Counted from the first letter of the stretch, positions 8,817-17,080 are shown. The stretch is DNA of 64,000 nt from Allobosea sp035944375 (GCF_035944375.1 NZ_DASZBE010000042.1); one strand, 5' to 3'. Made by a program: numbers and translations. The notes: generated by a model from the sequence alone, not told the origin.

Positions 8817-8848
8817 AAAAGGCCGGCGCGGACGAATCCGCGCCGGCC
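8817..8848 (-). terminator. Intra-operon terminator/attenuator hairpin after the binding-protein gene
   Basis: A perfect 12-base-pair GC-rich stem (8821-8832 with 8837-8848) closed by a four-base loop. On the - strand it is followed by four T residues (8820-8817). It sits ten bases past the stop of the substrate-binding-protein gene and ahead of the two permease genes. The shape is that of an intrinsic terminator that lets part of the transcription through, a common way of making binding protein in excess over membrane subunits. Confidence 0.7.
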
Positions 8849-8858
8849 CGGTGCAGGA

Positions 8859-9662
8859 TCAGAAGGTGGGCAGCGTCGGCAGCGGGCCGCCGACCCACTT
8901 CTCGGAGATCGCGTTCAGCTCGCCGTTCTGCTTGATGTAGTAGATCACGTTGTTGAGCCACTGCTTCAGCTCGTAGGCGTCCTTCCGGACGGTCATCGAG
9001 TTCGGCTGCATGCCGAAGAAGAACTTGACCTCGGTCTCGGTCTCGCCGCGGGCCTTGATGGCGGCGTTGGCCTGGGCGTCGGGGCCGGCGATGGCGTCGA
9101 CCTGGCCGGAGAAGAGCGCCTGCATCGTGGTCGAGTCGTCCTCGAAGCGCAGGATGGTGAGGTTCAGCTCCTTCTCGCGGTTGACGAACTCGCGCTCGAC
9201 GCTCGAGCCGCGATTGACGCCGACCTTGCGGCCCTTCAGGTCAGCCCAGGTTTTGATGGGCGTGCCCTTCTTGGCGTAGATGCCCATCTGGAAGGCGCTG
9301 TAGGGAATGGTGAACATCACCGCCTTGGCCCGTTCGGGGGTCGGCGCCAGCGTCGCGACCAGGAAATCGACCTTGTTGGCCTCCAGCGCCGGGATGCGGG
9401 ACGGCGGGGTCAGCTGGACGACTTCCATGGGCAGGCCCATGTACTTGGCGACGAGGGCCGCCACATCGGCGTCGTAGCCGATGGCGTTGCCGGTGGAGTC
9501 GACCGAGCCATAGGGCGGGGCGCCGATCAGCACGCCGATGCGCACCTTGCCGCGCTTGGTGATGTCGGCCATCGACTGGGCCGAGGCCTGGCCGGCAGCC
9601 ATCAGGCCGGCGCCGAACGCCAGCAGCGTGCCGGCAATCTTGAGATGCTTCATCAGATTCAT
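8859..9662 (-). CDS. Amino-acid ABC transporter substrate-binding protein
   Basis: A 267-residue periplasmic protein of the SBP_bac_3 family. It begins MNLMKHLKIAGTLLAFGAGL, a signal peptide with a likely cut after ASAQ (about residue 29). The mature part shows KRGKVRIGVLIGAPPYGSVD, the glutamine/histidine-binding-protein beginning, then IGYDADVAALVAKYMGLPME and GRKVGVNRGSS. The start at 9662 is preferred because the longer frame lacks a signal peptide. It delivers a polar amino acid or related compound to the permeases downstream; the ligand is unknown. Confidence 0.92.
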   Translation of the reverse strand: MNLMKHLKIAGTLLAFGAGLMAAGQASAQSMADITKRGKVRIGVLIGAPPYGSVDSTGNAIGYDADVAALVAKYMGLPMEVVQLTPPSRIPALEANKVDFLVATLAPTPERAKAVMFTIPYSAFQMGIYAKKGTPIKTWADLKGRKVGVNRGSSVEREFVNREKELNLTILRFEDDSTTMQALFSGQVDAIAGPDAQANAAIKARGETETEVKFFFGMQPNSMTVRKDAYELKQWLNNVIYYIKQNGELNAISEKWVGGPLPTLPTF

Positions 9663-9793
9663 GGTGCCGTTTCCTCGTTGGGCTTTGGGATCGATGTTGT
9701 TGCTCCGGCTTCGTGTGGCCGGTTTGCTCGGCGGTCTGGGCGCTGAAGCCTCGACAGAGGGCTGGCCGGACGGCCCGCTTTCCCTTCGCTGCT

Positions 9794-10774
9794 TCAGGCG
9801 CGCCCTTCCCGCACCACGTTGCTGAGCGCAGCCCCGGAGAGGCACCGCGTGATGTTGTCCGCCATGGTCCGCTGCCGGCGGCTGATGGTGCCGCTGGTCC
9901 AGCCCGACATGTGCGGTGTCATTAAAACGTTTGAAAGCTCATGGAAAGGCAGTTTTGATGGCAAAATATTAGGCTCCCCCGCATTCGGGTAGCGATACCA
10001 GGTGTCGATGACCGCGCCGCCGATGCGGTTGTCACGCAGGGCCTCGAACAGCGCGGCTTCGTCGATGGTCGGTCCGCGGCCGACATTGAGGATCACGGCG
10101 CCGGGCTTCATCGCCGCCAGAGCCGCCCTGCCGACGAGGCCGGTGGTGTCGGCCGTCAGCGGCACGGAGACGACGAGCGCATCGACCGAGCCGCAGAAGG
10201 CCTCCAGTTCGTCGAGGCCGAAGGCGCGGTCGACGAGGTCGGATGTCGCAACCGGGCTACGGTTGGCGACATGGACCTTCATCTCGAAGGCCTTGGCGCG
10301 CCGGGCGATGGCCTTTCCGATATGGCCGAAGCCGAGCAGGCCGATGGTCTGGCCCGCGATCTCGCCATGGACGCGGTCGGGCGAGCCGGCCCAGTAGGCC
10401 CAGTCGCCGCGGCGCAGCCGGGCGTCGGCATCGGCGAGCGGGATGGCGCGGGAGAGCAGCGCGCTCATCACATATTCCGAGATCGCCTGCTCATGGCCAA
10501 AGCAGTTGCAGAGATGCGCCTGCGCCGGCAGCAATCCGAGATCGACAGCGTCGTAGCCTGCGCCGGGCACGTGGAACAGCCGCAGGTCGCGCGGCATGGG
10601 GACGCTGCCGTCGAACTTCACGCCGATGATGGCCTGCGCCGCGGCATAGGCCTCGCGATCCGAAGGGCTTTCCAGCGCATCGGGCAGGATGCGGATCTCG
10701 GCGTCGGGGCCGACGAGTTCCTCGAAGCCCCGGCTGAAAGAGGCGGCGTTCTCGCCGTGGAAGATGATGCGCAT
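9794..10774 (-). CDS. D-2-hydroxyacid dehydrogenase family protein
   Basis: A 326-residue NAD-dependent dehydrogenase. The nucleotide-binding motif is GLLGFGHIGKAIARRA; the substrate Arg lies in NVGRGPTID and the catalytic His in MTPHMSGW. A conserved Glu is expected between them, near the WYRYPNAGEPN stretch. The family interconverts 2-keto acids and D-2-hydroxy acids. It lies between the GntR regulator and the ABC binding protein in the same direction. A stretch of about 18 codons (9919-9972) is strikingly AT-rich, with TTA, TCA and AAA codons unlike the rest of the gene. Confidence 0.9.
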   Translation of the reverse strand: MRIIFHGENAASFSRGFEELVGPDAEIRILPDALESPSDREAYAAAQAIIGVKFDGSVPMPRDLRLFHVPGAGYDAVDLGLLPAQAHLCNCFGHEQAISEYVMSALLSRAIPLADADARLRRGDWAYWAGSPDRVHGEIAGQTIGLLGFGHIGKAIARRAKAFEMKVHVANRSPVATSDLVDRAFGLDELEAFCGSVDALVVSVPLTADTTGLVGRAALAAMKPGAVILNVGRGPTIDEAALFEALRDNRIGGAVIDTWYRYPNAGEPNILPSKLPFHELSNVLMTPHMSGWTSGTISRRQRTMADNITRCLSGAALSNVVREGRA

Positions 10775-10807
10775 GGTCGACTGGTCCGGTTCGAGCGGTT
10801 GAATCCG

Positions 10808-11605
10808 TCAGGTGGCGAGAAGGGGTTCGACGCTGCAATCGAGCAGCGAGGGATCGAGCCGCGTCTCCATCTCGTCGAACATGCCGTCGACAAAGGCGAT
10901 CAGGGCATCGGAGGCCGCGACCGCGCGCTCGACATGGCGCGTCGCGATCGCGTTGAGCACCGCGAGATGGTGGTCGATCGTGCCCGCGAGGCCCGGCTGC
11001 TCGGTCATGTGGGTGTGGTAGATGAAGCCGATGCGCCGGAAGAGCGTGTGCAGCGGGCGCAGCGTGTGCTCGAGGAAGGGCTCGCCCGCCGCCGAGAGCA
11101 CCATCTGGTCGATGCGACGGTCGAGCGTATTGAACTCCGACAACGTCAGCCCGTCGCGGCGTTCGCGCAGCAGGCGCTCCATATGCAGCATCTGGTTGCG
11201 GTGGGAGGGGCCGGCCCGCTCGGCGGCAAGCCTGATGACGAAGCGCTCGATGTCGCGGCGAAGATGCAGCAGCACCCGCTCGCGCGCGAGGTCGATCGGC
11301 GCGATCTGCAGCCCGTGGCGCGGACGGATCACAATCAGCGTGTCGGCGGCCAAGCGGTTGACGGCGTGGTGGACCGGCGTGCGGCCAAAGCCGGTCATGT
11401 CCTGGAGGTCCTGCATCGCGAGGAAGCGGCCGGGCGGCAGTTCGCAGCGGACCAGCATCTCCTCGATGCGCTGATAGGCGAGTTCGAACAGGTTGACGCG
11501 GTTGCGGCGCGGCGGGAGCGCGTCCTCCGCCGTCACCAGTCTCGGCCTGTCCGCGCGCTGCGACACCGTGTTTCTCCCTGGGCGAAGCTCATTTGGCGGC
11601 TCCAT
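10808..11605 (-). CDS. GntR family transcriptional regulator, FCD domain
   Basis: A 265-residue regulator. The N-terminal winged helix (about residues 40-100) contains YQRIEEMLVRCELPPGRF and GFGRTPVHHAVNRL. The C-terminal all-helical FCD domain carries the Asp and His residues that bind metal and ligand in the FadR/VanR group (DRRIDQMVL, DHHLAVLNAI). It is the first gene of the - operon and is transcribed away from the enolase-superfamily gene, so it probably controls both directions in response to a pathway acid. A GTG at 11566 with GGGAGA upstream is an alternative start. Confidence 0.9.
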   Translation of the reverse strand: MEPPNELRPGRNTVSQRADRPRLVTAEDALPPRRNRVNLFELAYQRIEEMLVRCELPPGRFLAMQDLQDMTGFGRTPVHHAVNRLAADTLIVIRPRHGLQIAPIDLARERVLLHLRRDIERFVIRLAAERAGPSHRNQMLHMERLLRERRDGLTLSEFNTLDRRIDQMVLSAAGEPFLEHTLRPLHTLFRRIGFIYHTHMTEQPGLAGTIDHHLAVLNAIATRHVERAVAASDALIAFVDGMFDEMETRLDPSLLDCSVEPLLAT

Positions 11606-11767
11606 TGATCACACAGCCTAAACATATTGTGATATTTTACAAGCGCTCCTATGCTGTCGCCAATCTGCCTGGTCCCGAGCCTGTCGCGCGCCCCTGGCAG
11701 AGGCCATCAACCACAGCGTTCAGCGGCCATCTGCCGTCGAAGAGCGCGCGCCGCCTGGGAGACCACT
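11606..11767. promoter_or_regulatory. Divergent promoter region with candidate GntR operator
   Basis: This 162-base gap separates the GntR gene and the divergent dehydratase gene. Its left part is AT-rich against the general GC background. It holds the imperfect palindrome TTGTgatattttACAA (11627-11642), the kind of TTGT/ACAA half-site pair often used by FCD-type GntR proteins. The location 22 bases upstream of the regulator start fits autoregulation. No further element is convincing, and the operator is an inference from symmetry only. Confidence 0.4.
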
Positions 11768-12967
11768 GTGAAGATCACCGCCATCGAGACGCTGCGGACG
11801 GAGGAGTTCGCCAATGTGCTGTGGGTGCGCGTCCATACGGATGCCGGCATCATCGGGCTGGGCGAGACCTTCTATGGCGCGGGCGCGGTCGAATCCCATC
11901 TGCACGACACGCTCGCGATGCGGCTGCTCGGCAAGAACCCGCTCCATATCGAGGCGCTGCACCGGGAGATGACGAACCTGCCAATGGCGCAGGCCTCGAC
12001 CGGGGTGGAGTCGCGTGCGACCTCCGCGGTCGACATCGCGCTCTGGGATGTCTTCGGCAAGGTCTGCGGCCAGCCGGTCCACCAGATGCTCGGCGGGCTC
12101 TGCCGCGACAAGCAGCGAATCTACAACACCTGCGCCGGCTACAAATATGTCCGCTCGCACAACATCAAGCCGGTCTCGACCTGGAACCTCGGTGACACCA
12201 GCGGTCCCTATGAGGATCTCGACGGCTTCATGAACCGCGCCGATGCGGTGGCCGAGAGCCTGCTGGAGAGCGGCATCACGGCGATGAAGATCTGGCCCTT
12301 CGACCCGGCCGCGATCGAGAGCAATGGGCTGTTCATCACCCCCGAGCAGATGCGCAAGGCCTGCGAGCCGTTCGAGAAGATCCGCAAGGCGGTCGGCGAC
12401 AAGATCGAGATCATGGTCGAGCTGCACTCGCTCTGGAACCTGCCGACCGCGATCAAGATCGCCCGCGTGCTCGAGCAGTACGAGCCGAGCTGGTACGAGG
12501 ACCCGATCCGGATGAACTCGCCGCAGGCGCTGGCGGAGTTCGCCCGTTCGACGACGGTATCCGTCTGCGCCAGCGAGACGCTGGGCTCGCGCTTTCCCTA
12601 CAAGGACATGCTCGACCGGGACGCGATGCACATCGTCATGGCCGATCTCTGCTGGACCGGCGGATTGACGGAAGGCCGCAAGATCGCAGCGATGGCGGAC
12701 ACCTATCACCGCCCCTTCGCGCCGCATGACTGCATCGGACCGGTCGGCTTCATCGCCGCGATCCACGCCTCCTTCAGCCAGCCCAACACGCTGATCCAGG
12801 AATCGGTGCGCGCCTTCTACACCGGCTGGTACAAGGAGCTGGTCACGACGATGCCGACGATCGAGAACGGCTATGTCCTGCCGATGGAAGGGCCGGGCCT
12901 CGGCGTCGAGCTGCTGCCGGCCGTGTTCGAGCGCACGGACCTGACCGTCCGCCGCTCCAGCCTGTGA
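11768..12967 (+). CDS. Enolase-superfamily (mandelate racemase/muconate lactonizing) dehydratase
   Basis: A 399-residue protein of the enolase superfamily. The N-terminal capping domain starts VKITAIETLRTEEFANVLWV. The barrel shows KIWPFD, metal-ligand regions MVELHSLWN, WYEDPI and CASETLG, and a late PHDCIGP with a likely catalytic His/Asp. Family members dehydrate aldonic or aldaric acids, or racemise. The GTG start at 11768 with GGGAGA upstream is preferred; the longer frame has no family similarity at its N-terminus. It is followed nine bases later by an SDR, typical of sugar-acid breakdown, but the exact acid is unknown. Confidence 0.88.
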   Translation: MKITAIETLRTEEFANVLWVRVHTDAGIIGLGETFYGAGAVESHLHDTLAMRLLGKNPLHIEALHREMTNLPMAQASTGVESRATSAVDIALWDVFGKVCGQPVHQMLGGLCRDKQRIYNTCAGYKYVRSHNIKPVSTWNLGDTSGPYEDLDGFMNRADAVAESLLESGITAMKIWPFDPAAIESNGLFITPEQMRKACEPFEKIRKAVGDKIEIMVELHSLWNLPTAIKIARVLEQYEPSWYEDPIRMNSPQALAEFARSTTVSVCASETLGSRFPYKDMLDRDAMHIVMADLCWTGGLTEGRKIAAMADTYHRPFAPHDCIGPVGFIAAIHASFSQPNTLIQESVRAFYTGWYKELVTTMPTIENGYVLPMEGPGLGVELLPAVFERTDLTVRRSSL

Positions 12968-12976
12968 GGATGTGAC

Positions 12977-13744
12977 ATGATCAATCCCCTCTTCGACCTC
13001 TCGGGCAAGACCGCCCTCGTCACCGGCTCCTCGCGCGGGCTCGGCCGCGCCATGGCGGAAGGGCTGGCGGTCGCCGGCGCGCGCATCCTGATCAACGGAA
13101 CGGACCCTCTGCGGGTGGCCGAGACCGTGTCGCAATTCCATGCGGCGGGACACAAGGCCGAGCCGGCGCCGTTCAACGTCACCGACGAGGCTGCGATCGT
13201 CAGTGCCTTCGAGACGTTCGATGCGGCCGGCATCGCGGTCGACATCCTCGTCAACAATGCCGGCATCCAGTTCCGCAAGCCGATGGTCGAACTCGCGACC
13301 GCCGACTGGCAGCGCGTGATCGACACCAACCTGACCTCGGCCTTCATGATCGGCCGCGAGGCGGCCAAGCGCATGATCGCGCGGGGCCATGGCAAGGTCA
13401 TCAATATCGGCTCACTGACCAGCGAGCTCGCGCGGGCGACGGTGGCGCCCTACACGGTCGCCAAGGGCGGCATCAAGATGCTGACGCGGGCGATGGCGGC
13501 GGAATGGGCCGAAGCCGGCATCCAGGCCAATGCGATCGGCCCGGGCTACATGATCACCGACATGAACCAGGCGCTGATCGACAATCCGAGCTTCGATGCC
13601 TGGGTCAAGGGCCGCACGCCGGCCCGCCGCTGGGGCCGGCCGGACGAGCTGATCGGCACCGCGGTGTTCCTGGCCTCCTCCGCCTCGGACTACGTCAACG
13701 GCCAGATCATCTATGTCGACGGGGGCATGTCGTCGGTGCTGTAA
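12977..13744 (+). CDS. SDR family oxidoreductase, gluconate 5-dehydrogenase-like
   Basis: A 255-residue SDR. MINPLFDLSGKTALVTGSSR matches the start of the IdnO/gluconate 5-dehydrogenase group. TGSSRGLG is the cofactor motif, VNNAGIQFRKPM follows, the Ser is in NIGSLTSE and the YxxxK site is PYTVAKGG. It ends YVNGQIIYVDGGMSSVL. It probably reduces or oxidises a sugar acid that is handled by the dehydratase encoded nine bases upstream. The assignment to this subgroup is by overall pattern, not proven. Confidence 0.88.
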   Translation: MINPLFDLSGKTALVTGSSRGLGRAMAEGLAVAGARILINGTDPLRVAETVSQFHAAGHKAEPAPFNVTDEAAIVSAFETFDAAGIAVDILVNNAGIQFRKPMVELATADWQRVIDTNLTSAFMIGREAAKRMIARGHGKVINIGSLTSELARATVAPYTVAKGGIKMLTRAMAAEWAEAGIQANAIGPGYMITDMNQALIDNPSFDAWVKGRTPARRWGRPDELIGTAVFLASSASDYVNGQIIYVDGGMSSVL

Positions 13745-13793
13745 GGGGTCTGTCGGCCCGGCTGGAACTTTACGCTTGGTGAGGCATTGCTGA

Positions 13794-13828
13794 GGGGCAC
13801 CGCGGCGCTGCGCCGCCCCCTTATTTCC
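13794..13828 (+). terminator. Possible terminator after the SDR gene
   Basis: A GC-rich hairpin (GCGGCG-CTG-CGCCGC with flanking GGGG/CCCC pairing) begins about 50 bases after the SDR stop and is followed by TTATTT. The T-run is interrupted, so this is a weak candidate for an intrinsic terminator of the dehydratase-SDR transcript. Confidence 0.35.
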
Positions 13829-13901
13829 GTTCGACGACTGGCCGTCGATGAACGGTCGTCACCATAGAGGCGCCCGAGCGTTCGCACGCTCGCTCTGTCC
13901 C

Positions 13902-14453
13902 ATGTCCGCACCCTCCTTCCGCTTCTTCCTGCGCGAGCAGACGCGGCCCGCGCATGAGAGGCTCGATCGGCTCCTCGGGCCGATCGACAGCGCCGCGCGC
14001 TATGGGGCGTTTTTGCGCGCGTCCTATGCGCACCGTGCGGCGGTCGAGCGTTACCTCGCGGAGGCGGCCTGGCCCGCGCCCTTCGGCTCCTGGCAGCCCG
14101 CGGTGCTGCTGCCGCTGATGGAACGGGATCTCGCCGATCTCGGACTGGCGCCTCCCGAGGTTCGCCCACTCGACCTGTCAAAAGACATCTCCCGGCTCAT
14201 CGGCGTCGCCTACGTGCAGGAGGGATCGTCGCTGGGCGCCCGACTGATCGTGAGGATGGCGGCCGGGCTCGCCTTCGACGGCTCCCATGGTGCGCGCCAT
14301 CTCGCCGCGCAGGCTCAGGGCCTCTCCAATTGGCAGAGCTTCGTCGGGATCATCGACGGTCTTTCCGGCGTTGATCGGGCGGCAGCGGTCGAGGCGGCGG
14401 TCGCTGCGTTCGATCATGCGGCCGCGGCGATGAAGGATAATGGGTTTTCCTGA
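13902..14453 (+). CDS. bphO: Biliverdin-producing heme oxygenase
   Basis: A 183-residue, all-helical protein of the bacterial heme oxygenase family. The N-terminal FLREQTRPAHERLDRLLG holds the proximal heme-ligand histidine. The GxxxG-like distal helix region is AYVQEGSSLGARLI. It opens heme to biliverdin, iron and CO with electrons from a partner reductase. It directly precedes the bacteriophytochrome gene, which needs biliverdin as chromophore, so the two form a bphO-bphP pair. The ATG at 13902 is preceded by a perfect 7-4-7 hairpin (13875-13892) rather than a clear Shine-Dalgarno site. Confidence 0.88.
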   Translation: MSAPSFRFFLREQTRPAHERLDRLLGPIDSAARYGAFLRASYAHRAAVERYLAEAAWPAPFGSWQPAVLLPLMERDLADLGLAPPEVRPLDLSKDISRLIGVAYVQEGSSLGARLIVRMAAGLAFDGSHGARHLAAQAQGLSNWQSFVGIIDGLSGVDRAAAVEAAVAAFDHAAAAMKDNGFS

Positions 14454-14454
14454 G

Positions 14455-16998
14455 ATGGCCGTCGATCTGACGAATTGCGACCGCGAGCCCATCCACGTCC
14501 CCGGCAGCATCCAGCCCCATGGCTGCCTGCTGGTCTGCGATGAGGGCGCCGTCGTGATCCGGCGCCAGTCCGAGAACGCAGCGGCGTTCCTGGGCCTGCC
14601 CGAGCAGAGCCTGGTGGGACGCAAGCTCGAAGACGTCTTGGGCGGGACGCCGGTGCATGAGTTGCGCAACGCGCTCTCGCGCTCCGGCCAGCCTTCGCGG
14701 CCGGGGCTGATGCCCAGCGTCACGCTGTCGGCGACGCCGCGAACCTTCGACATCAGCGTGCACCGCTTCAAGGGCAACGCGATCATCGAATTCGAGCTGT
14801 CGAGCCCGAAGGGACCGGCCTCGCCGCTCGAGTTCGCCCGGACGCTGGTGGGGCGGCTCAGTCATGTGCGGACACCGCGCGAGCTGATCGACAGCGCGGC
14901 GCGGCTGCTGCGTGCGATCCTGCAATATGACCGCGTGATGATCTATCAGTTCGCCGCGGACGGCTCGGGTCAGGTCGTCAGTGAGGCCAGGCGCAGCGAC
15001 CTCGAGAGTTTTCGGGGCCAGCATTTCCCCGCCAGTGACATTCCCCAGCAGGCGCGCCAGCTCTATCTGCTGAACCCAATCCGCCTGGTCTCGGACGCCA
15101 GCGGCGCGCGGCATCCGATCGAGCCCGTGCTCGACGAGGCCGGCCAGCCGCTGGACCTGACCTATTCGCATCTGCGCAGCGTCTCGCCGATCCATTGCGA
15201 ATATCTGCGCAATATGGGTGTGGCGGCGTCGATGTCGGTGTCGATCATCGTCGACGGCGCGCTCTGGGGGCTGATCGCCTGCCACCACTACTCGCCCCGC
15301 TCGATGTCGATGAACCAGCGCATCGCCGCCGAAATCTTCGGCGAGTTCTTCGCGCTCCAGCTCGGCGCCCTGACGCAGAAGCAGAAGCTCGAGGCGGGCG
15401 ACCGCGCCCGGCGCTTCCTCAAGGATCTGCTGGCGTCCTCGATCCACATGACCGATCTCTCGGCGTTCCTGCGCTCTCATCTGGCCACTTTCCCGCAACT
15501 CGTCGCCTGCGACGGCGTCGGCCTGCTGCTCGACGGGGTCTGGTCGTCCTGGGGCGCCGTGCCGCCGGCCGAGGCCATTCCCAAACTCGCCGCCTATGTG
15601 GGTCAGGCTTCGCCTGGGGCCGTCTTTGCGACCAGCGCCCTGTCGGAGGAGGTTCCGGCCGCGCGCGCCTTCGCCGCCGAGGCGTCCGGTCTGCTGGCGA
15701 TCCCGCTCTCGCAACGGCCGCGCGACTATCTGCTGCTGTTCCGGCGCGAACTCGTCCAGACCGTCGAGTGGGGCGGCGATCCGAACAAGACCTACACATC
15801 CGGGCCACTCGGCGACCGGCTGACGCCCCGCCAGAGCTTCGCCGTCTGGAAACAGACGGTCGAGAACCGCTCGCTGCCCTGGATGCCGGTGGAACTCGAC
15901 CTGGCGGAATCGGCGCGCGGCGCCCTGATCGAGGTCGTGCTGCGCCAGGGCGAATTGTTGTCGGAGGAGCGCGGCAAGACCGAGGCCCGTCAGAAGATGC
16001 TCAACCAGGAGCTCAACCACCGGGTGAAGAACATCCTCTCGGTGATCCGCTCGATCGTCTCCTATCCGGTGCAGGACGAAACGGCGATCCGCGCTTACGT
16101 GCAGACGATCCAGGGCCGCATCGACGCGCTCTCGCTGGCGCATGACCAGGCGACGCTCTCGGCCGGAGGCGGGGCGCTGCGCGAGCTGTTCGCGGCGGAA
16201 CTCGCGCCCTATCTCGCAAGCGCCCAGCGCGTCACGATCGAGGGACCTTCGGCCGCGCTCGACCCCAGGGCCTTTTCCGTGCTCGCCCTCGTCATCCACG
16301 AGCTGGCGACGAATGCGGCCAAGTACGGGGCGCTGTCGCGCGAGGGCGGACGCGTGGCGCTGGAATGGACCCGGTCCGAGGCGGGCGACTGCCTGATCAG
16401 CTGGCGCGAGAGCGGCGGACCTCCGGTCTCGCCGCCGACGCGGACCGGCTTCGGCAGCGCGCTCGTCTCCCGCAGCATTCCCTTTGATCTCGGGGGGCGC
16501 AGCGACGTCAGCTTCGCCCCGAGCGGCGTCGTCGCGCGGCTGACCATTCCCGCCCGGTTCATGTCCTGGGAGGCCGCGTCGGCGATGGCCGAGGGGGCGG
16601 CGCCCGCCGCGGTTCCGGCCGATGCGCTGTCGCCGGTGCAGGGCAAGAGCGTGCTGCTGCTGGAGGATCAGTTCCTGATCGCCATGGATGTCGAGGAGAT
16701 GCTGCTCTCGATGGGCGCGGCGAGCGTCACCATCTGCGCCGGCGTCGCCGAGGCGATGAGCCTGCTCGAGCGCGACCTGCCGGACATCGCGGTGCTCGAC
16801 GTCAATCTGGGGGCGGAGACGTCGGAGGAGGTGGCGCGGCGGCTTGTGGCGGCGAAGCGGCCCTTCGTCTTCGCGACCGGCTATGACGACGGCTCGCGGC
16901 TGCCGATCATCGACCACCCGGCGCCGGTCGTGCGCAAGCCCTATTCCGTCGCGACCCTCAGCGCGGCCCTGAGGCAGGCGCTGTACGGCGTGGTCTGA
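14455..16998 (+). CDS. bphP: Bacteriophytochrome hybrid histidine kinase (HWE type) with C-terminal receiver
   Basis: An 847-residue red/far-red photoreceptor. The N-terminal Cys8 in NCDREPIHVPGSIQPHG is the biliverdin attachment site. PAS (about 10-115), GAF (about 130-300, with FPASDIPQQAR) and PHY (about 310-490, with the PRQSF tongue motif) follow. The kinase core is of the HWE/HisKA_2 class: phospho-acceptor His522 in ELNHRVKN, HELATNAAKYGAL, and WRESGG. A receiver domain (about 720-847) with phospho-acceptor Asp782 in IAVLDVNLG ends the protein. It starts one base after the bphO stop; an in-frame ATG at 14440 is an alternative. No separate response regulator lies beside it. Confidence 0.93.
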   Translation: MAVDLTNCDREPIHVPGSIQPHGCLLVCDEGAVVIRRQSENAAAFLGLPEQSLVGRKLEDVLGGTPVHELRNALSRSGQPSRPGLMPSVTLSATPRTFDISVHRFKGNAIIEFELSSPKGPASPLEFARTLVGRLSHVRTPRELIDSAARLLRAILQYDRVMIYQFAADGSGQVVSEARRSDLESFRGQHFPASDIPQQARQLYLLNPIRLVSDASGARHPIEPVLDEAGQPLDLTYSHLRSVSPIHCEYLRNMGVAASMSVSIIVDGALWGLIACHHYSPRSMSMNQRIAAEIFGEFFALQLGALTQKQKLEAGDRARRFLKDLLASSIHMTDLSAFLRSHLATFPQLVACDGVGLLLDGVWSSWGAVPPAEAIPKLAAYVGQASPGAVFATSALSEEVPAARAFAAEASGLLAIPLSQRPRDYLLLFRRELVQTVEWGGDPNKTYTSGPLGDRLTPRQSFAVWKQTVENRSLPWMPVELDLAESARGALIEVVLRQGELLSEERGKTEARQKMLNQELNHRVKNILSVIRSIVSYPVQDETAIRAYVQTIQGRIDALSLAHDQATLSAGGGALRELFAAELAPYLASAQRVTIEGPSAALDPRAFSVLALVIHELATNAAKYGALSREGGRVALEWTRSEAGDCLISWRESGGPPVSPPTRTGFGSALVSRSIPFDLGGRSDVSFAPSGVVARLTIPARFMSWEAASAMAEGAAPAAVPADALSPVQGKSVLLLEDQFLIAMDVEEMLLSMGAASVTICAGVAEAMSLLERDLPDIAVLDVNLGAETSEEVARRLVAAKRPFVFATGYDDGSRLPIIDHPAPVVRKPYSVATLSAALRQALYGVV

Positions 16999-17056
16999 GA
17001 GAGCCGGTCGCCGCCGCCATCGCCGGGCGTGTCGGCGCATAGAGCCTCAAAACGCG

Positions 17057-17080
17057 AAAAGCGCCGGAAGGTCCGACGCT
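17057..17080 (-). terminator. Probable terminator of tRNA-Gly
   Basis: On the - strand, about 28 bases past the tRNA end, an eight-pair stem (17073-17080 with 17060-17067, including one G-U pair) and a five-base loop are followed by a run of T residues and a second T-run. This fits an intrinsic terminator for the single tRNA transcript. Confidence 0.55.

Noticed and set aside
11720..13390. Long - strand frame opposite the dehydratase and SDR genes
   Set aside because: Shadow of strongly conserved + strand enzymes; composition typical of antisense frames.
14350..17040. Very long open frame (about 896 codons) on the - strand opposite the phytochrome gene
   Set aside because: It is a frame made open by high GC content. 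The translation is Arg/His/Gln-rich with no domain, while the + strand encodes an unmistakable phytochrome.
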